In this document: piece after piece, positions 52,621 through 61,964 of the stretch
Position numbering within the stretch: the first letter of the stretch is position 1
Layout of the letters: each line of letters opens with the position of its first letter
DNA from: Desulfatibacillum aliphaticivorans DSM 15576
Lineage (GTDB): Bacteria; Desulfobacterota; Desulfobacteria; Desulfobacterales; Desulfatibacillaceae
NCBI RefSeq assembly: GCF_000429905.1
Contig: NZ_KE386982.1
Coordinates: 270,551 to 334,550 of the forward strand
Direction: 5' to 3'
DNA: 64,000 nucleotides
Made by a program: the position numbers and the translations under genes
The notes under the pieces: model-generated
The model's database searches: none
Told to the model about the DNA's origin: nothing
What the model saw: the letters and a program-made list of their open reading frames with translations, nothing else

Positions 52621-53838
52621 ATGAATTCCGGCGACATTGCATGGATGTTATGCGCATCCGCCATGGTTCTTTTTATGACGCCAGGACTGGCGATATTTTA
52701 CGGAGGCCTGGTCAGGTCCAAGAACGTACTTGGAACTATCATGCACAGCTTTATCATAATGGGCGTGGTTTCCATCATGTGGGTTCTCTACGGCTACACA
52801 ATGGCCTTCGGCCCGGACCTGGGGGGCGGACTTTTAGGCGGCGCAAAATACCTGGGGCTCAGCGGCGTGGGCGCGGACATTGGTCCCTACTCCGACACCA
52901 TTCCGCACATTTTGTTTTGCGCTTTTCAACTTATGTTCGCCGTAATCACCCCCGCGCTCATCACCGGGGCTTTCGCCGAACGCATGAAGTTTTCCGCGTT
53001 TTTGGCTTTTACGATCCTGTGGACCACCTTGGTCTACTTCCCGGTTTGCCACTGGGTGTGGGGCGATGGCGGATGGCTGGGCGCCATGGGCGCTTTGGAT
53101 TTCGCCGGCGGCACGGTCATTCACATCAATTCGGGCGCCGCAGCTCTGGTTTGCGCCCTGTTCCTTGGCAAACGCAAGGGGTACGGCACCGATCAGATGC
53201 ATCCCCACAATCTGCCCCTGACCATTTTCGGAGCCGGCGTGCTGTGGTTCGGTTGGTTCGGATTCAATGCAGGCAGCGCTCTGGCGGCCGACGGAACCGC
53301 TTCCATGGCCCTGTTCGTGACCCAGGTTGCAGCCGGAACCGGCGCTGTGCTGTGGATCATCGCAGAATGGATTTACCAGGGCAAACCCACGACGTTGGGC
53401 GCGGCTTCCGGAGCCGTGGCCGGTCTGGTCGCCATTACCCCGGCAGCCGGATTTGTCGGCCCGGTCGCCTCTATCATAATTGGAGGCGTTGCGGGAGTTT
53501 TGTGCTACGGCGCTGTTGTTATGAAGGGCAAGCTGGGTTATGACGACGCCCTGGACGTTGTGGGCATCCATGGCGTGGGCGGCCTGTGGGGCGCTTTGGC
53601 CACCGGCCTTTTCGCAGCCGAAGTTTACGGCGGCGTGAACGGCCTTTTTTACGGAAATGCGAACCAATTTGTTATCCAGGGCATCGGCGCGGTGGCAGCC
53701 ATAGCCTACTCCCTCATTTTGACCGCAATCATCCTTAAGGTGTTGGACGCCGTACTGGGACTTCGGGTTGATGATGAAGAAGAATACCAAGGCCTGGACG
53801 TCTCCCAGCACAGTGAGGTAGGATACCGTATCGTTTAA
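52621..53838 (+). CDS. amtB: Ammonium transporter
   Basis: 405 residues, 11 membrane helices. Pore His pair in VIHINSGAAAL and DVVGIHGVGGLWG, aromatic gate GLAIFYGGLVRSKN. It starts directly with the first helix (MNSGDIAWMLC), without the cleaved signal of E. coli AmtB. The C-terminal cytoplasmic tail (GLRVDDEEEYQGLDVSQHSEVGYRIV) carries the conserved region that PII contacts. AAGGAG precedes ATG 52621. glnB follows 51 bp later, the classical pairing. Confidence 0.96.
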   Translation: MNSGDIAWMLCASAMVLFMTPGLAIFYGGLVRSKNVLGTIMHSFIIMGVVSIMWVLYGYTMAFGPDLGGGLLGGAKYLGLSGVGADIGPYSDTIPHILFCAFQLMFAVITPALITGAFAERMKFSAFLAFTILWTTLVYFPVCHWVWGDGGWLGAMGALDFAGGTVIHINSGAAALVCALFLGKRKGYGTDQMHPHNLPLTIFGAGVLWFGWFGFNAGSALAADGTASMALFVTQVAAGTGAVLWIIAEWIYQGKPTTLGAASGAVAGLVAITPAAGFVGPVASIIIGGVAGVLCYGAVVMKGKLGYDDALDVVGIHGVGGLWGALATGLFAAEVYGGVNGLFYGNANQFVIQGIGAVAAIAYSLILTAIILKVLDAVLGLRVDDEEEYQGLDVSQHSEVGYRIV

Positions 53839-53889
53839 ACAAGTTGGACGGATATATACAACAGACCGAATTAACCCAAGGAGGAAAGC

Positions 53890-54228
53890 ATGAAAAAAAT
53901 CGAGGCCATAATCAAGCCCTTCAAGGTGGATGATATCAAGGAAGCCTTGAATGAGATCGGCATCAAGGGAATGACCCTGACCGAAGTCAAGGGTTACGGG
54001 CGCCAGAAAGGGCATAAGGAAATTTACCGCGGCGCTGAGTACGTGGTGGATTTTATCCCCAAGGTTCGGATTGAAGTGGTGGTGGAAGACGAGCAGGCCG
54101 AACAAGTGGTCGGCACCATTCGCGAAGCCGCCAACACCGGAAAAATCGGCGACGGCAAGATTTTCGTCATTCCCGTGGAAGACGTGGTTCGGGTGCGCAC
54201 CGGTGAAAGAGGCCCCGAAGCCGTATAA
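53890..54228 (+). CDS. glnB: Nitrogen regulatory protein PII
   Basis: 112 residues. Trimeric sensor of 2-oxoglutarate, ATP/ADP and, through uridylylation, glutamine. The T-loop EIYRGAEYVVDF contains the modifiable Tyr51. B- and C-loop motifs TGKIGDGKIFV and RVRTGERGPEAV are intact. KPFKVDDIKEAL is at the N-terminus. It lies between amtB and glnA; it could be called glnK by context. AAGGAGG before ATG 53890. It is modified by the GlnD of the same operon. Confidence 0.96.
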   Translation: MKKIEAIIKPFKVDDIKEALNEIGIKGMTLTEVKGYGRQKGHKEIYRGAEYVVDFIPKVRIEVVVEDEQAEQVVGTIREAANTGKIGDGKIFVIPVEDVVRVRTGERGPEAV

Positions 54229-54342
54229 AGCCCGTGCCGTAAAAAATGCGGCGGCAGGCCAATATAAACAGTTTACATCAGCACATGCATATTATACGAA
54301 AGCGCGCGGCTTAAGCCGTATAAACAAACAAGGAGGAACACC

Positions 54343-55755
54343 ATGACACCCAAGGAAGTATTAGAGTTTGCAAAAGAACAAGGCGCAAAGGAAGTTGATA
54401 TCCGTTTTATGGACTACCCCGGCCTTTGGCAGCATTTCAGCGTACCCCTTTGCGAGCTCTCCGAAGATAGCTTTGAAGAAGGCTTTGGCTTTGACGGCTC
54501 CAGCATCCGCGGCTGGCAGCCCATTAACGCCAGCGACATGCTGGTCGTGCCCGACGCCTCCACCGCTTTGATGGATCCCTTCTTCGCCAGCCCCACTCTG
54601 GTTCTCATTGGCGACATCAAGGACCCCATCACCGGCGAACCTTACTCCAGGGATCCCCGCAACGTGGCCAAGAAAGCCGAAGCATACCTGAAGAGCACCG
54701 GCATCGGCGACACCGCTTTCATCGGCCCCGAAGCTGAATTCTTCATCTTCGACAACGTGCAGTTTGAATCCGCCGCCAATGTGAGCTACTACGAAGTGGA
54801 CTCCGTGGAAGGCATCTGGAACACCGCCCGTCCCGAAGAGCCCAACCTGGGCTACAAGCCCCGCCACAAACAAGGCTACTTTCCCGTACCGCCCATGGAC
54901 AAGTTCCAGGACCTGCGCTCCGAGATGATGTTGACCCTGGAGCAGTTGGGCATCGCCGTGGAATGCCAGCATCACGAAGTGGCCACCGCGGGCCAGGCTG
55001 AAATCGACATGCGCTTTGCTCCCTTGCTGAAAATGTCCGACCAGCTCATGTGGTTCAAATACGTCCTGAAAAACGTGGCTTACAAGGCCGGACACACCGT
55101 GACCTTCATGCCCAAGCCCCTTTACGGCGACAATGGCACCGGCATGCACACCCACGTCAGCATCTGGAAAGACGGCCAGCCCCTGTTCGCAGGCGACAAG
55201 TACGCCGGCGTTTCCGATATCGCCCTGTACGCCATCGGCGGCATCCTGAAGCATTGCAAGGCTCTGTGCGCTTTCACCAACCCCACCACCAACTCCTACA
55301 AGAGACTGGTGCCCGGGTACGAAGCCCCCGTGAACCTGGCTTACTCCAGCCGGAACCGCTCCGCGTCCGTGCGCATCCCCATGTACTCCTCTTCGCCCAA
55401 GGCCAAGAGAATCGAGTTCCGTACGCCCGACCCGTCCTGCAACGGCTACCTGGCCTTCTCCGCCATCCTCATGGCAGTGCTGGACGGCATCCAGAACAAG
55501 GTCGATCCGGGCCAGCCCCTGGACAAAGACATCTACTCCCTGCCCCCCGAAGAGCTGGCGAACATCCCGTCCGCTCCGGGCTCCCTGCAGGAAGCTCTGG
55601 CAGCCCTCAAGGAAGACCATGACTTCCTGCTGAAAGGCGACGTGTTCACCCAGGACGCCATTGACATGTGGATCGACTACAAGACCGAAAACGAAGTCGA
55701 CGCCGTCAACCTGCGTCCCCATCCGCACGAGTTCATGCTGTACTACGACATTTAA
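54343..55755 (+). CDS. glnA: Glutamine synthetase type I
   Basis: 470 residues; assembles as a dodecamer. Motifs: GFDGSSIRGWQ, EAEFFIFD, NGTGMHTHVSIW, NPTTNSYKRLVPGYEAPVN and the Glu flap region EFRTPDPSCNGYLAF. DKDIYSLPPEE carries the Tyr that is adenylylated in the GSI-beta class, so activity is likely controlled by GlnE as well as by transcription. AAGGAGG before ATG 54343. It is the last gene of the sigma-54 operon, followed by a strong terminator. Its final 45 bp plus 65 bp downstream are duplicated at 60834-60943. Confidence 0.97.
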   Translation: MTPKEVLEFAKEQGAKEVDIRFMDYPGLWQHFSVPLCELSEDSFEEGFGFDGSSIRGWQPINASDMLVVPDASTALMDPFFASPTLVLIGDIKDPITGEPYSRDPRNVAKKAEAYLKSTGIGDTAFIGPEAEFFIFDNVQFESAANVSYYEVDSVEGIWNTARPEEPNLGYKPRHKQGYFPVPPMDKFQDLRSEMMLTLEQLGIAVECQHHEVATAGQAEIDMRFAPLLKMSDQLMWFKYVLKNVAYKAGHTVTFMPKPLYGDNGTGMHTHVSIWKDGQPLFAGDKYAGVSDIALYAIGGILKHCKALCAFTNPTTNSYKRLVPGYEAPVNLAYSSRNRSASVRIPMYSSSPKAKRIEFRTPDPSCNGYLAFSAILMAVLDGIQNKVDPGQPLDKDIYSLPPEELANIPSAPGSLQEALAALKEDHDFLLKGDVFTQDAIDMWIDYKTENEVDAVNLRPHPHEFMLYYDI

Positions 55756-55820
55756 TCCGACTTCGGCATCCAGGGATTTTTCGGATGTCCTTGCGGCAAT
55801 AAAGACGGGGGAGGCGCCTG
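55711..55820. repeat. 110-bp repeat, original copy (glnA 3' end)
   Basis: Covers the last codons of glnA, the stop and the left arm of its terminator. It recurs at 60834-60943 with about six mismatches, flanking the 5-kb sensory module. Confidence 0.9.
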
Positions 55821-55846
55821 ACAAAGGGGCCTCCCCCGTCCATTTT
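55804..55846 (+). terminator. Intrinsic terminator after glnA
   Basis: A 12-bp perfect stem GACGGGGGAGGC / GCCTCCCCCGTC, then CATTTT. The duplicate at 60834 keeps only the left arm. The remaining gap to 56099 contains one promoter and nothing else visible. Confidence 0.88.
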
Positions 55847-55985
55847 GATTTCGCGGCGTGGGCATGGCTGACGGCTAAAGCGGGGCGTGCGCGTTGCGGC
55901 GGTTTAATTAAAAGTCGTTTTGGGAAGTTTCTCTAAAAACTGCATAATATGAAATGTCATCATTGAATTTTTACGGGCATTGATT

Positions 55986-56014
55986 TTGACAAGAATAATG
56001 AATGGAGTTAATAT
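55986..56014 (+). promoter_or_regulatory. Promoter of the CheB-CheR-PAS gene
   Basis: TTGACA (55986-55991), 17-bp spacer, TAATAT (56009-56014), about 80 bp upstream of the ATG at 56100. Confidence 0.55.
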
Positions 56015-56099
56015 TTAGCAATGGAAACGCGTTGTACGATGTAGCTGGCATAGGGGCTCGTGTATCGAAAAACCAGCGGGTGTTCTGACAAGGGGGCGT

Positions 56100-59000
56100 A
56101 TGGGAAATACCACTGAAAGCAACAGAATGACTTCCCCTACCCATTACGTAGGCATTGGGGCTTCGGCGGGCGGACTGGAGGCCATCGATTCCTTTTTTGC
56201 CAACATGCGGCCCCAGAACAATCTTGCTTTTATAGTGATCCAGCACCTTTCGCCGGATCATAAAAGCCTGATGGTGGAATTACTGTCCAAAAAGACCGAA
56301 ATGCCTGTGCACCGGGCTGAGGAAGGAATGCGGGTGCAGGCCAACCACGTTTACCTGATCCCTCCCAAAAAAAATCTGACCATATTCCATGGGGAACTGA
56401 TGTTGACGGACCAGGATTCCTGCCGCGGCATCAACCTGCCAATCGACGTGTTTTTTCGCTCCTTGGCTGATGATGCGGCCGACAAGGCCGTGGCTGTGGT
56501 CCTTTCCGGCACGGGCAGCGACGGCACCCGGGGGGTGCGGGCCGTGAAGGAGGCCGGGGGGATGGTGATGGTCCAGTCCCCGGAGAGCGCCAAGTTTGAC
56601 GGCATGCCGAGGGCGGCCATTTCCACGGGGGTGGCGGATTTTGTGCTGCCGCCGGAGGAAATGCCGGAGCAGCTGCTGGCTTTCGCCAGCCACTCATCGA
56701 TCAAACGCACCGCCGCCTCCAATATTTTGCTGGGGGATGAGGACGGCCTGACCAGGATATTTGCGGAATTGCGCGGGAAAACCAAGGTTGATTTCACCTA
56801 CTACAAGCCCAGCACCATCACGCGCCGGCTGGAGCGCCGCATGACTGTGAACCAGATTGACGAAATCAGTGATTATGTGCGGTATATCCAGACCTATCCC
56901 GGGGAGCTTATGACCCTCTACCGGGAGTTGCTTATTGGGGTCACCAGTTTTTTTCGAGATCCTGAAGCTATGGAGTTTTTGCGCAGCGAATGCTTGCCCG
57001 AGTTGCTCATGCGGGTCAAGGATCGTGAAGTCCGCTTTTGGATTGCGGGATGCTCCACCGGGGAAGAAGCCTATACCTTCGCCATTTTAGCTAAAGAAGC
57101 CATGGAGCGTCAGCGGATAAGCCGCGACATCAAAATTTTTGCCACGGATATAGACCGGGACGCCATCTTGCGGGCCAGCACCGGGTCCTATCCGGAAAGC
57201 ATTGCCGCTGACCTGGATCCGGGGGTGCTGGCCAAGTATTTCTACAATAAGGAAGGGGTGTATCAGATCGCCCGGCATATCCGTGAGATGGTGGTGTTTG
57301 CCCAGCACAACTTGGTCAAGGATCCTCCTTTCACCAATATCGACCTGATAAGCTGCCGTAATCTTCTCATTTACTTTCAGCCTGTTCTGCAGCAAAAAGC
57401 CTTGGAAATGTTCAATTTTTCGTTGAATCCCCAAGGGGTGCTCTTTTTGGGAACCAGTGAAAGCATAGGGGATATGGCCGCCTGCTTTGAAACCGTGCAT
57501 CAAAAGTATAAGATCTATCGGTCGCAGGGGAAGGCCCTCCCTCCCGGGCAGGGTAAGGGCGTGGGGGATATGGAGGAGAAAACCCGCCGGATCCAGCCTT
57601 TTTTCGTCCGGGAAAAAGGGCGGCAGCTGGCGCAGCCTGACGACAGCCGTCTTCTGTCGCGTCTGATGGATGTCGCTTCCAACGGCTATATGCCCCTATC
57701 TGTAATAGTGAACGAACAATTGGAAATCATTCATATCGTAGGAGATCCTTCCCCTTATTTCAAAGTTCCCACCGGCCGGACTGCGTTTGACATCACCAAA
57801 ATGGCCTCCAAGGATTTGGCCATTCCATTGGCCACAGGCATTCAAAAGGTATTTCGCACCCGGGATAAAGTCATTTATAACAATGTGCTGCTGCATTTTG
57901 GACAGGAAGCCCAGACCCTGCGCCTGAATATCCTTCCCCTGCCGGAGCAAAAAGGCGCTGATTCGCTGGCAGCCGTCTTTATTGAGGAGGTGGACAAAAA
58001 GTCTGTTCCGGAGACCCGCGGAGACGGGGAGTATGACCTGGGAAAGGAAACGGAGCAACGTATCCGGGATTTGGAGCAGGAACTCCAGTTTGCAAGGGAA
58101 AACCTGCAGGCCACCATTGAGGAGTTGGAAACCTCCAACGAGGAGTTGCAAGCCACCAACGAGGAGCTGCTTGCCAGCAATGAGGAGCTGCAAAGCACTA
58201 ACGAGGAGTTGCAGTCCACCAATGAGGAGCTTTACACGGTCAATGCCGAATTTCAAAAAAAGATCATGGAGCTGACCGAACTGCACAACGACGTGGACAA
58301 CTTGCTCACGTCTTCGGGCATCGGCACCCTGTTGCTGGACGAAGATCTGGAAATTCGGCGGTTTTCGCCGGAAATCAACCGGTTATTCAATATTATGGAA
58401 TCGGATGTGGGACGTCCCTTGACCCACCTTTCCCACCGGCTCATGGATTTTGACCCCTTGAAGATCGTCCGCAAGGTGCAGGTGGATAATAAGCCCCGCC
58501 AGTTGGAGGTCAAGTCCGAAGAAGGAAAAGCCTACCTGGCCCGGGTCATCCCTTATACTATCGGGGTGGGCGCTTTTTCCGGCCTTGTCATGACCTTTGT
58601 GGACATCTCCACGTTGACTTCCATGCGGAGACAGCTGAATCAGGCCGAGAAGACCTCCCAAGACATTCAACAATTTATGCCGGCGGGGCTTTATGTCTAC
58701 TCCCTGAATGACGCCGGACAACTGATTTTGGAAGAAAGCAATCCGGAAGCGGAAAAGCTCACGGGCGTGTCCGCGGATCAATGGAAAGGCGAACCCTTTG
58801 AGGCCATCTGGCCCCGGGCCGGCGCAATGGATCTTAGCAAGTCACTTCTGGAGGTGATAAAAACAGGACAATCCTATGCCATGGACGATTTGGTTTATGC
58901 CGACGACCGCATCAAGGGGGCCTATTCCATCCAGGCGTTCCGCTTGCCTGAAAACCGGTTGGCAGTCATGTTTCAGGATGTGACCGAGCAAAAGAAAATG

Positions 59001-59429
59001 GAAGCTGATCTGGTAGCCAGTGAGTCCAAATACCGCAAACTTTTTGAAACCATGGCCCAGGGAGTGGTGTATCAGGATAAGGACGGCAACATCATTTCCG
59101 CCAACCCTTCCGCAGAACGCATCCTGGGGCTGACTCTGGATCAGATGATTGGCAGGACATCCATGGACCCCAGGTGGCAGGCCGTCAAGGAGAACGGAGA
59201 GCCTCTTGCCGGCCAGGAGCATCCTGCCATGGCGGCCCTGGCCACCGGAAAGCCGGTCACGGGCTATATCATGGGCGTGAACAACTCCCAGCACAACCAA
59301 ACCCGCTGGATCATGGTCAACTCCACTCCCGAATTCCTGGACGGCGAAACCAAGCCCTGCCAGGTTTTTTCCACCTTTGACGACGTCACGGACAAGATTA
59401 ATTTGCAAAGAGGACAGTATGACCGGTAA
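56100..59429 (+). CDS. CheB-CheR-PAS fusion sensor without kinase domain
   Basis: 1109 residues. CheB methylesterase domain (about 15-195) with catalytic triad in GASAGG (Ser), QHLSPDH (His) and GTGSDGT (Asp). CheR methyltransferase domain (about 210-470) with FFRDPEAMEFL, the SAM-binding WIAGCSTGEEAYTFA, and DLISCRNLLIYF. A coiled coil of ELETSNEELQATNEELL-type heptads (about 650-735) is followed by PAS folds (about 740-860, 870-975, 985-1095). There is no receiver, histidine kinase or cyclase at the end. In such proteins the coiled coil is thought to replace receptor methylation sites. AAGGGGG before ATG 56100. It overlaps the next gene by 11 bp. Confidence 0.93.
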   Translation: MGNTTESNRMTSPTHYVGIGASAGGLEAIDSFFANMRPQNNLAFIVIQHLSPDHKSLMVELLSKKTEMPVHRAEEGMRVQANHVYLIPPKKNLTIFHGELMLTDQDSCRGINLPIDVFFRSLADDAADKAVAVVLSGTGSDGTRGVRAVKEAGGMVMVQSPESAKFDGMPRAAISTGVADFVLPPEEMPEQLLAFASHSSIKRTAASNILLGDEDGLTRIFAELRGKTKVDFTYYKPSTITRRLERRMTVNQIDEISDYVRYIQTYPGELMTLYRELLIGVTSFFRDPEAMEFLRSECLPELLMRVKDREVRFWIAGCSTGEEAYTFAILAKEAMERQRISRDIKIFATDIDRDAILRASTGSYPESIAADLDPGVLAKYFYNKEGVYQIARHIREMVVFAQHNLVKDPPFTNIDLISCRNLLIYFQPVLQQKALEMFNFSLNPQGVLFLGTSESIGDMAACFETVHQKYKIYRSQGKALPPGQGKGVGDMEEKTRRIQPFFVREKGRQLAQPDDSRLLSRLMDVASNGYMPLSVIVNEQLEIIHIVGDPSPYFKVPTGRTAFDITKMASKDLAIPLATGIQKVFRTRDKVIYNNVLLHFGQEAQTLRLNILPLPEQKGADSLAAVFIEEVDKKSVPETRGDGEYDLGKETEQRIRDLEQELQFARENLQATIEELETSNEELQATNEELLASNEELQSTNEELQSTNEELYTVNAEFQKKIMELTELHNDVDNLLTSSGIGTLLLDEDLEIRRFSPEINRLFNIMESDVGRPLTHLSHRLMDFDPLKIVRKVQVDNKPRQLEVKSEEGKAYLARVIPYTIGVGAFSGLVMTFVDISTLTSMRRQLNQAEKTSQDIQQFMPAGLYVYSLNDAGQLILEESNPEAEKLTGVSADQWKGEPFEAIWPRAGAMDLSKSLLEVIKTGQSYAMDDLVYADDRIKGAYSIQAFRLPENRLAVMFQDVTEQKKMEADLVASESKYRKLFETMAQGVVYQDKDGNIISANPSAERILGLTLDQMIGRTSMDPRWQAVKENGEPLAGQEHPAMAALATGKPVTGYIMGVNNSQHNQTRWIMVNSTPEFLDGETKPCQVFSTFDDVTDKINLQRGQYDR

Positions 59430-60768
59430 AAACTTTCCCAGTGCAGACGCATTGCGTGCCAGGGCCGAGAATATAGCCAAGTCCAAACCCCGGCAGCCGG
59501 AGTCCATGAATCCGGAACAGATGCGTGACTTGTTGGAAGAGTTCCAGATTCACGAGATTGAACTGGAGTTGCAAAACGAGGAACTGCGGCGCTCTCATAT
59601 TAAGGAAGAAGAGACAAGGCAGCATTATTTCAATCTTTTTCATCATGCCCCTGTGGGATACGCCGTGCTGGATTCCGCCGGGATCATCAAACAGGCCAAT
59701 GCCGCCTTGGGAAAAATGATTGGCAAGGAGTCCGCCGAATTGCACCATAAGGCTTTTGCCGATTTCTTGCGCCCGGAAGACAGCCATGTATTTCGCTCCC
59801 GCTTTAAGTCCTTGCTGAATTATCCCGATGGCAAGTCTCTTGAAGTGCAGATTGCCTCCAAAGGGCTTTCCACCATCCACGCCTCTATCCATGCGGTTCC
59901 CCACCCGAGGAAAGCCTCTAAGGAAGGGAACGCAACAAAGGAGCTGCTGCTTAGTATCACGGACATCACGGTTCAAAAGAAAGCAGAGGCGCAGCTGCAG
60001 GAGGCCTTGGACTCCAGCCGGCAGCAATCCCAGGAAATCTCCGGCCTTTTAAAGGGCGCCCGGGCCGTATTGGAACAAAAGGACTTCGCCCAAACAGCCC
60101 GCCTTATTTTTGACGTATGCCGGGAGTTGACCGGCGCAGCCTCCGGGTATGTGGCGCTTCTTTCAGATGACGGGGAGGAAAATGAGTTGCTGTTTCTGGA
60201 AGCCGGGGGACTGCCTTGTACGGTGGATCCCAAACTGCCCATGCCGGTCAGGGGGCTTCGGGCCGAAGCCTATCATCTGAACAAGGTAGCGTACGACAAC
60301 GATTTTATGGAAAGTCAATGGGTGAAATACATGCCGCCCGGACACGTGGTCTTGAATAACGTGCTTTTCGCCCCCCTGGTGATCAAAGGCGTCACGGTCG
60401 GCATCATCGGCCTGGCCAACAAAGACGGCGATTTTAACGAAAACGACATCAAACTGGCTGCCGGCCTTGGGGAACTCACTGCTATCGCCTTGGAAAACAG
60501 CCGCAACCTGGAAAAACGGCAAGAAGCGGAAAAAGCCCGGGAGCGCACGATTCAGGAACTGGAAACGGCCTTGTCGGAAGTCAAAAAATTGAGCGGCCTC
60601 CTTCCCATCTGCGCCCACTGCAAGAAAATCCGGGATGACCAAGGCTACTGGAAACAACTAGAGGCTTATATTACAAGCCATTCCGAAGTATGGTTCAGTC
60701 ACAGCGTTTGTCCAACGTGCGCCAAAATTCACTATCCTGATATTGATATTTACGAAGAAGAACCCTGA
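59419..60768 (+). CDS. PAS-GAF sensory protein with C-terminal four-Cys module
   Basis: 449 residues, no output enzyme. ATG 59419 (AGAGGA upstream) overlaps the preceding gene by 11 bp, so the two are coupled. An N-terminal helix (FQIHEIELELQNEELRRS) precedes a PAS domain (about 75-190; NLFHHAPVGYAVLD), then a GAF domain (about 215-375; ELTGAASGYVALL...VIKGVTVGIIGLANK). The end reads LLPICAHCKKIRDDQGYWKQLEAYI...CPTCAK, a C-terminal cysteine module widespread in deltaproteobacterial sensors that probably binds a metal. It likely works with the CheB-CheR-PAS protein as a two-part input device. The partner kinase is not encoded here. Confidence 0.85.
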   Translation: MTGKNFPSADALRARAENIAKSKPRQPESMNPEQMRDLLEEFQIHEIELELQNEELRRSHIKEEETRQHYFNLFHHAPVGYAVLDSAGIIKQANAALGKMIGKESAELHHKAFADFLRPEDSHVFRSRFKSLLNYPDGKSLEVQIASKGLSTIHASIHAVPHPRKASKEGNATKELLLSITDITVQKKAEAQLQEALDSSRQQSQEISGLLKGARAVLEQKDFAQTARLIFDVCRELTGAASGYVALLSDDGEENELLFLEAGGLPCTVDPKLPMPVRGLRAEAYHLNKVAYDNDFMESQWVKYMPPGHVVLNNVLFAPLVIKGVTVGIIGLANKDGDFNENDIKLAAGLGELTAIALENSRNLEKRQEAEKARERTIQELETALSEVKKLSGLLPICAHCKKIRDDQGYWKQLEAYITSHSEVWFSHSVCPTCAKIHYPDIDIYEEEP

Positions 60769-60833
60769 TATTCTGAAATTGTGAATGATAGCGGTTATTT
60801 GTGATTGGCTGCAAAATCGAAAAGGAAGTCTAC

Positions 60834-60943
60834 CTGCGTCCCCATCCGCGCGAATTCATGCTGTATTACGACATTTAATCCAATTTCGGCATCCAGGGAT
60901 TTTTCGGATATCCTTGCGGCAATAAAGACGGGGGAGGCGCCTG
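60834..60943. repeat. 110-bp repeat, duplicated glnA tail
   Basis: About 94% identical to 55711-55820, including the terminal codons and stop of glnA. The match stops abruptly at the point where the methyltransferase gene (minus strand) loses its expected sequence. Confidence 0.88.
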
Positions 60944-61360
60944 AACCCTGTAAAATTCCCGGAGGGCGGCGTCCGGTCTGGGAAGGAAGAAAAATACATT
61001 GGCGGCGGCGAGGCAGGTGAATTTTTCGTCGTCCCAGGGCAGGTTTTCGGCGTCTCCCTCCAGGACTTCCAGGCGGCCGGACTCCACGGCTTCCCGGTTT
61101 TGCTTCCTGGCCAGGGCGGCCATGTCCGGGCTCAAGTCGAGGCCCGCGGCCCTGGACGCCGTCTCCAAAACCATTTTCAGGAGCGCTCCTCCTCCGCAGC
61201 CCACTTCGCAAAAAACGTCGTCCGGACCGATCTCCAACTTCTCCAGGATAAGCCGAAAGCCTGGATAGTGTCCCTTGGGATCTTTGTACATCAGCCGGCC
61301 GATCCGTCCGCTGGGAATTCTGGCCGTTGCGTCCCAGATTTTGGAAAGAATGCCTGACAT
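60875..61360 (-). pseudogene. SAM-dependent methyltransferase truncated by the glnA-tail duplication
   Basis: The frame gives 161 residues. Residues 1-139 are a class-I methyltransferase: VFCEVGCGGGALL (motif I), GLDLSPDMAALAR, LEGDAENLPWDDEKF and NVFFFLPRPDAALREFYRV. At this point the family continues with an L-x-PGG-type segment and two more strands. Here the frame instead runs through the antisense of the duplicated glnA tail (QAPPPSLLPQ...) to a stop at 60875. Motif I is intact, but the C-terminal strands are missing, so activity is doubtful. ATG 61360 follows AGGGAG. It lies 21 bp downstream of the repeat-protein gene. Confidence 0.75.
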
Positions 61361-61381
61361 AGCTTTCCCTCCTGATGCTCT

Positions 61382-61804
61382 TTAAAAAGCCCCCAACTGG
61401 CAGGGCTTGATCCTGATTTCCAGGGTTTCGCAGGCGGAGCTTACGGACATTTTGGAAATGTGCAGCCGCTTGGCGATGTCCCAGCAGGCAAAGCAGGGGA
61501 TTCTTCCCTCCCGCGTTTGCTCCTTGATGGCGGCTTCCAGGTCCGGCTCCACAATGGAGGCGGGCTTGATGATTTTTTTATTGGGCTTGTACCCAAACAG
61601 GCCCATCTGGCATTTGGCCAGGCGAAAGCCCAAAACGTCCGTGGCTTTTCCTATATCAGCGGGGGAATACCCGGATTCCTCGGCCAGGGCGAAGGCCACG
61701 GCGCAGGCAAGGGTTCCGTCCTTCACCACTTTTTTCAAGGCTTTTTCCAAGTCCGGCTCAACAACGGCGTCCGGGGAGTGCTTTTCTCTAAAGTCCGTTC
61801 CCAT
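61382..61804 (-). CDS. Hypothetical protein made of two tandem repeats
   Basis: 140 residues, two copies of a roughly 58-residue unit: (V/I)VEPDLEKA-(K)-DG-(L/I)-C-A--IA----S--------L--R--KCQ(M)G(L)F. Each has a buried Cys in the first helix region, a helix-turn-helix-like centre (YSPADIGKATDVLGFRLAKC; HISKMSVSSACETLEIRIKPC), and ends in CQ-G-F. It could be a small DNA- or cofactor-binding protein. No family name recognised. It is transcribed divergently from ispG and probably cotranscribed with the truncated methyltransferase downstream. Confidence 0.7.
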   Translation of the reverse strand: MGTDFREKHSPDAVVEPDLEKALKKVVKDGTLACAVAFALAEESGYSPADIGKATDVLGFRLAKCQMGLFGYKPNKKIIKPASIVEPDLEAAIKEQTREGRIPCFACWDIAKRLHISKMSVSSACETLEIRIKPCQLGAF

Positions 61805-61964
61805 TCCATTTCTCCTGTCTTTTGTTAAGATGCGAGAATATCATACTTAAAAACAGGCCGCTGGGCAAGCGCGGGGACGCAATAACCCGTGGAGTAAGGC
61901 GTTAAAACGTGCTATACTCAAAATGAACAATTGTTGGCCCTGAATTTTGGTAACAAAGGTTGAT

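Noticed and set aside
60795..61211. Minus-strand frame of 138 codons over the methyltransferase
   Set aside because: Out-of-frame shadow of the methyltransferase and the duplicated glnA tail.
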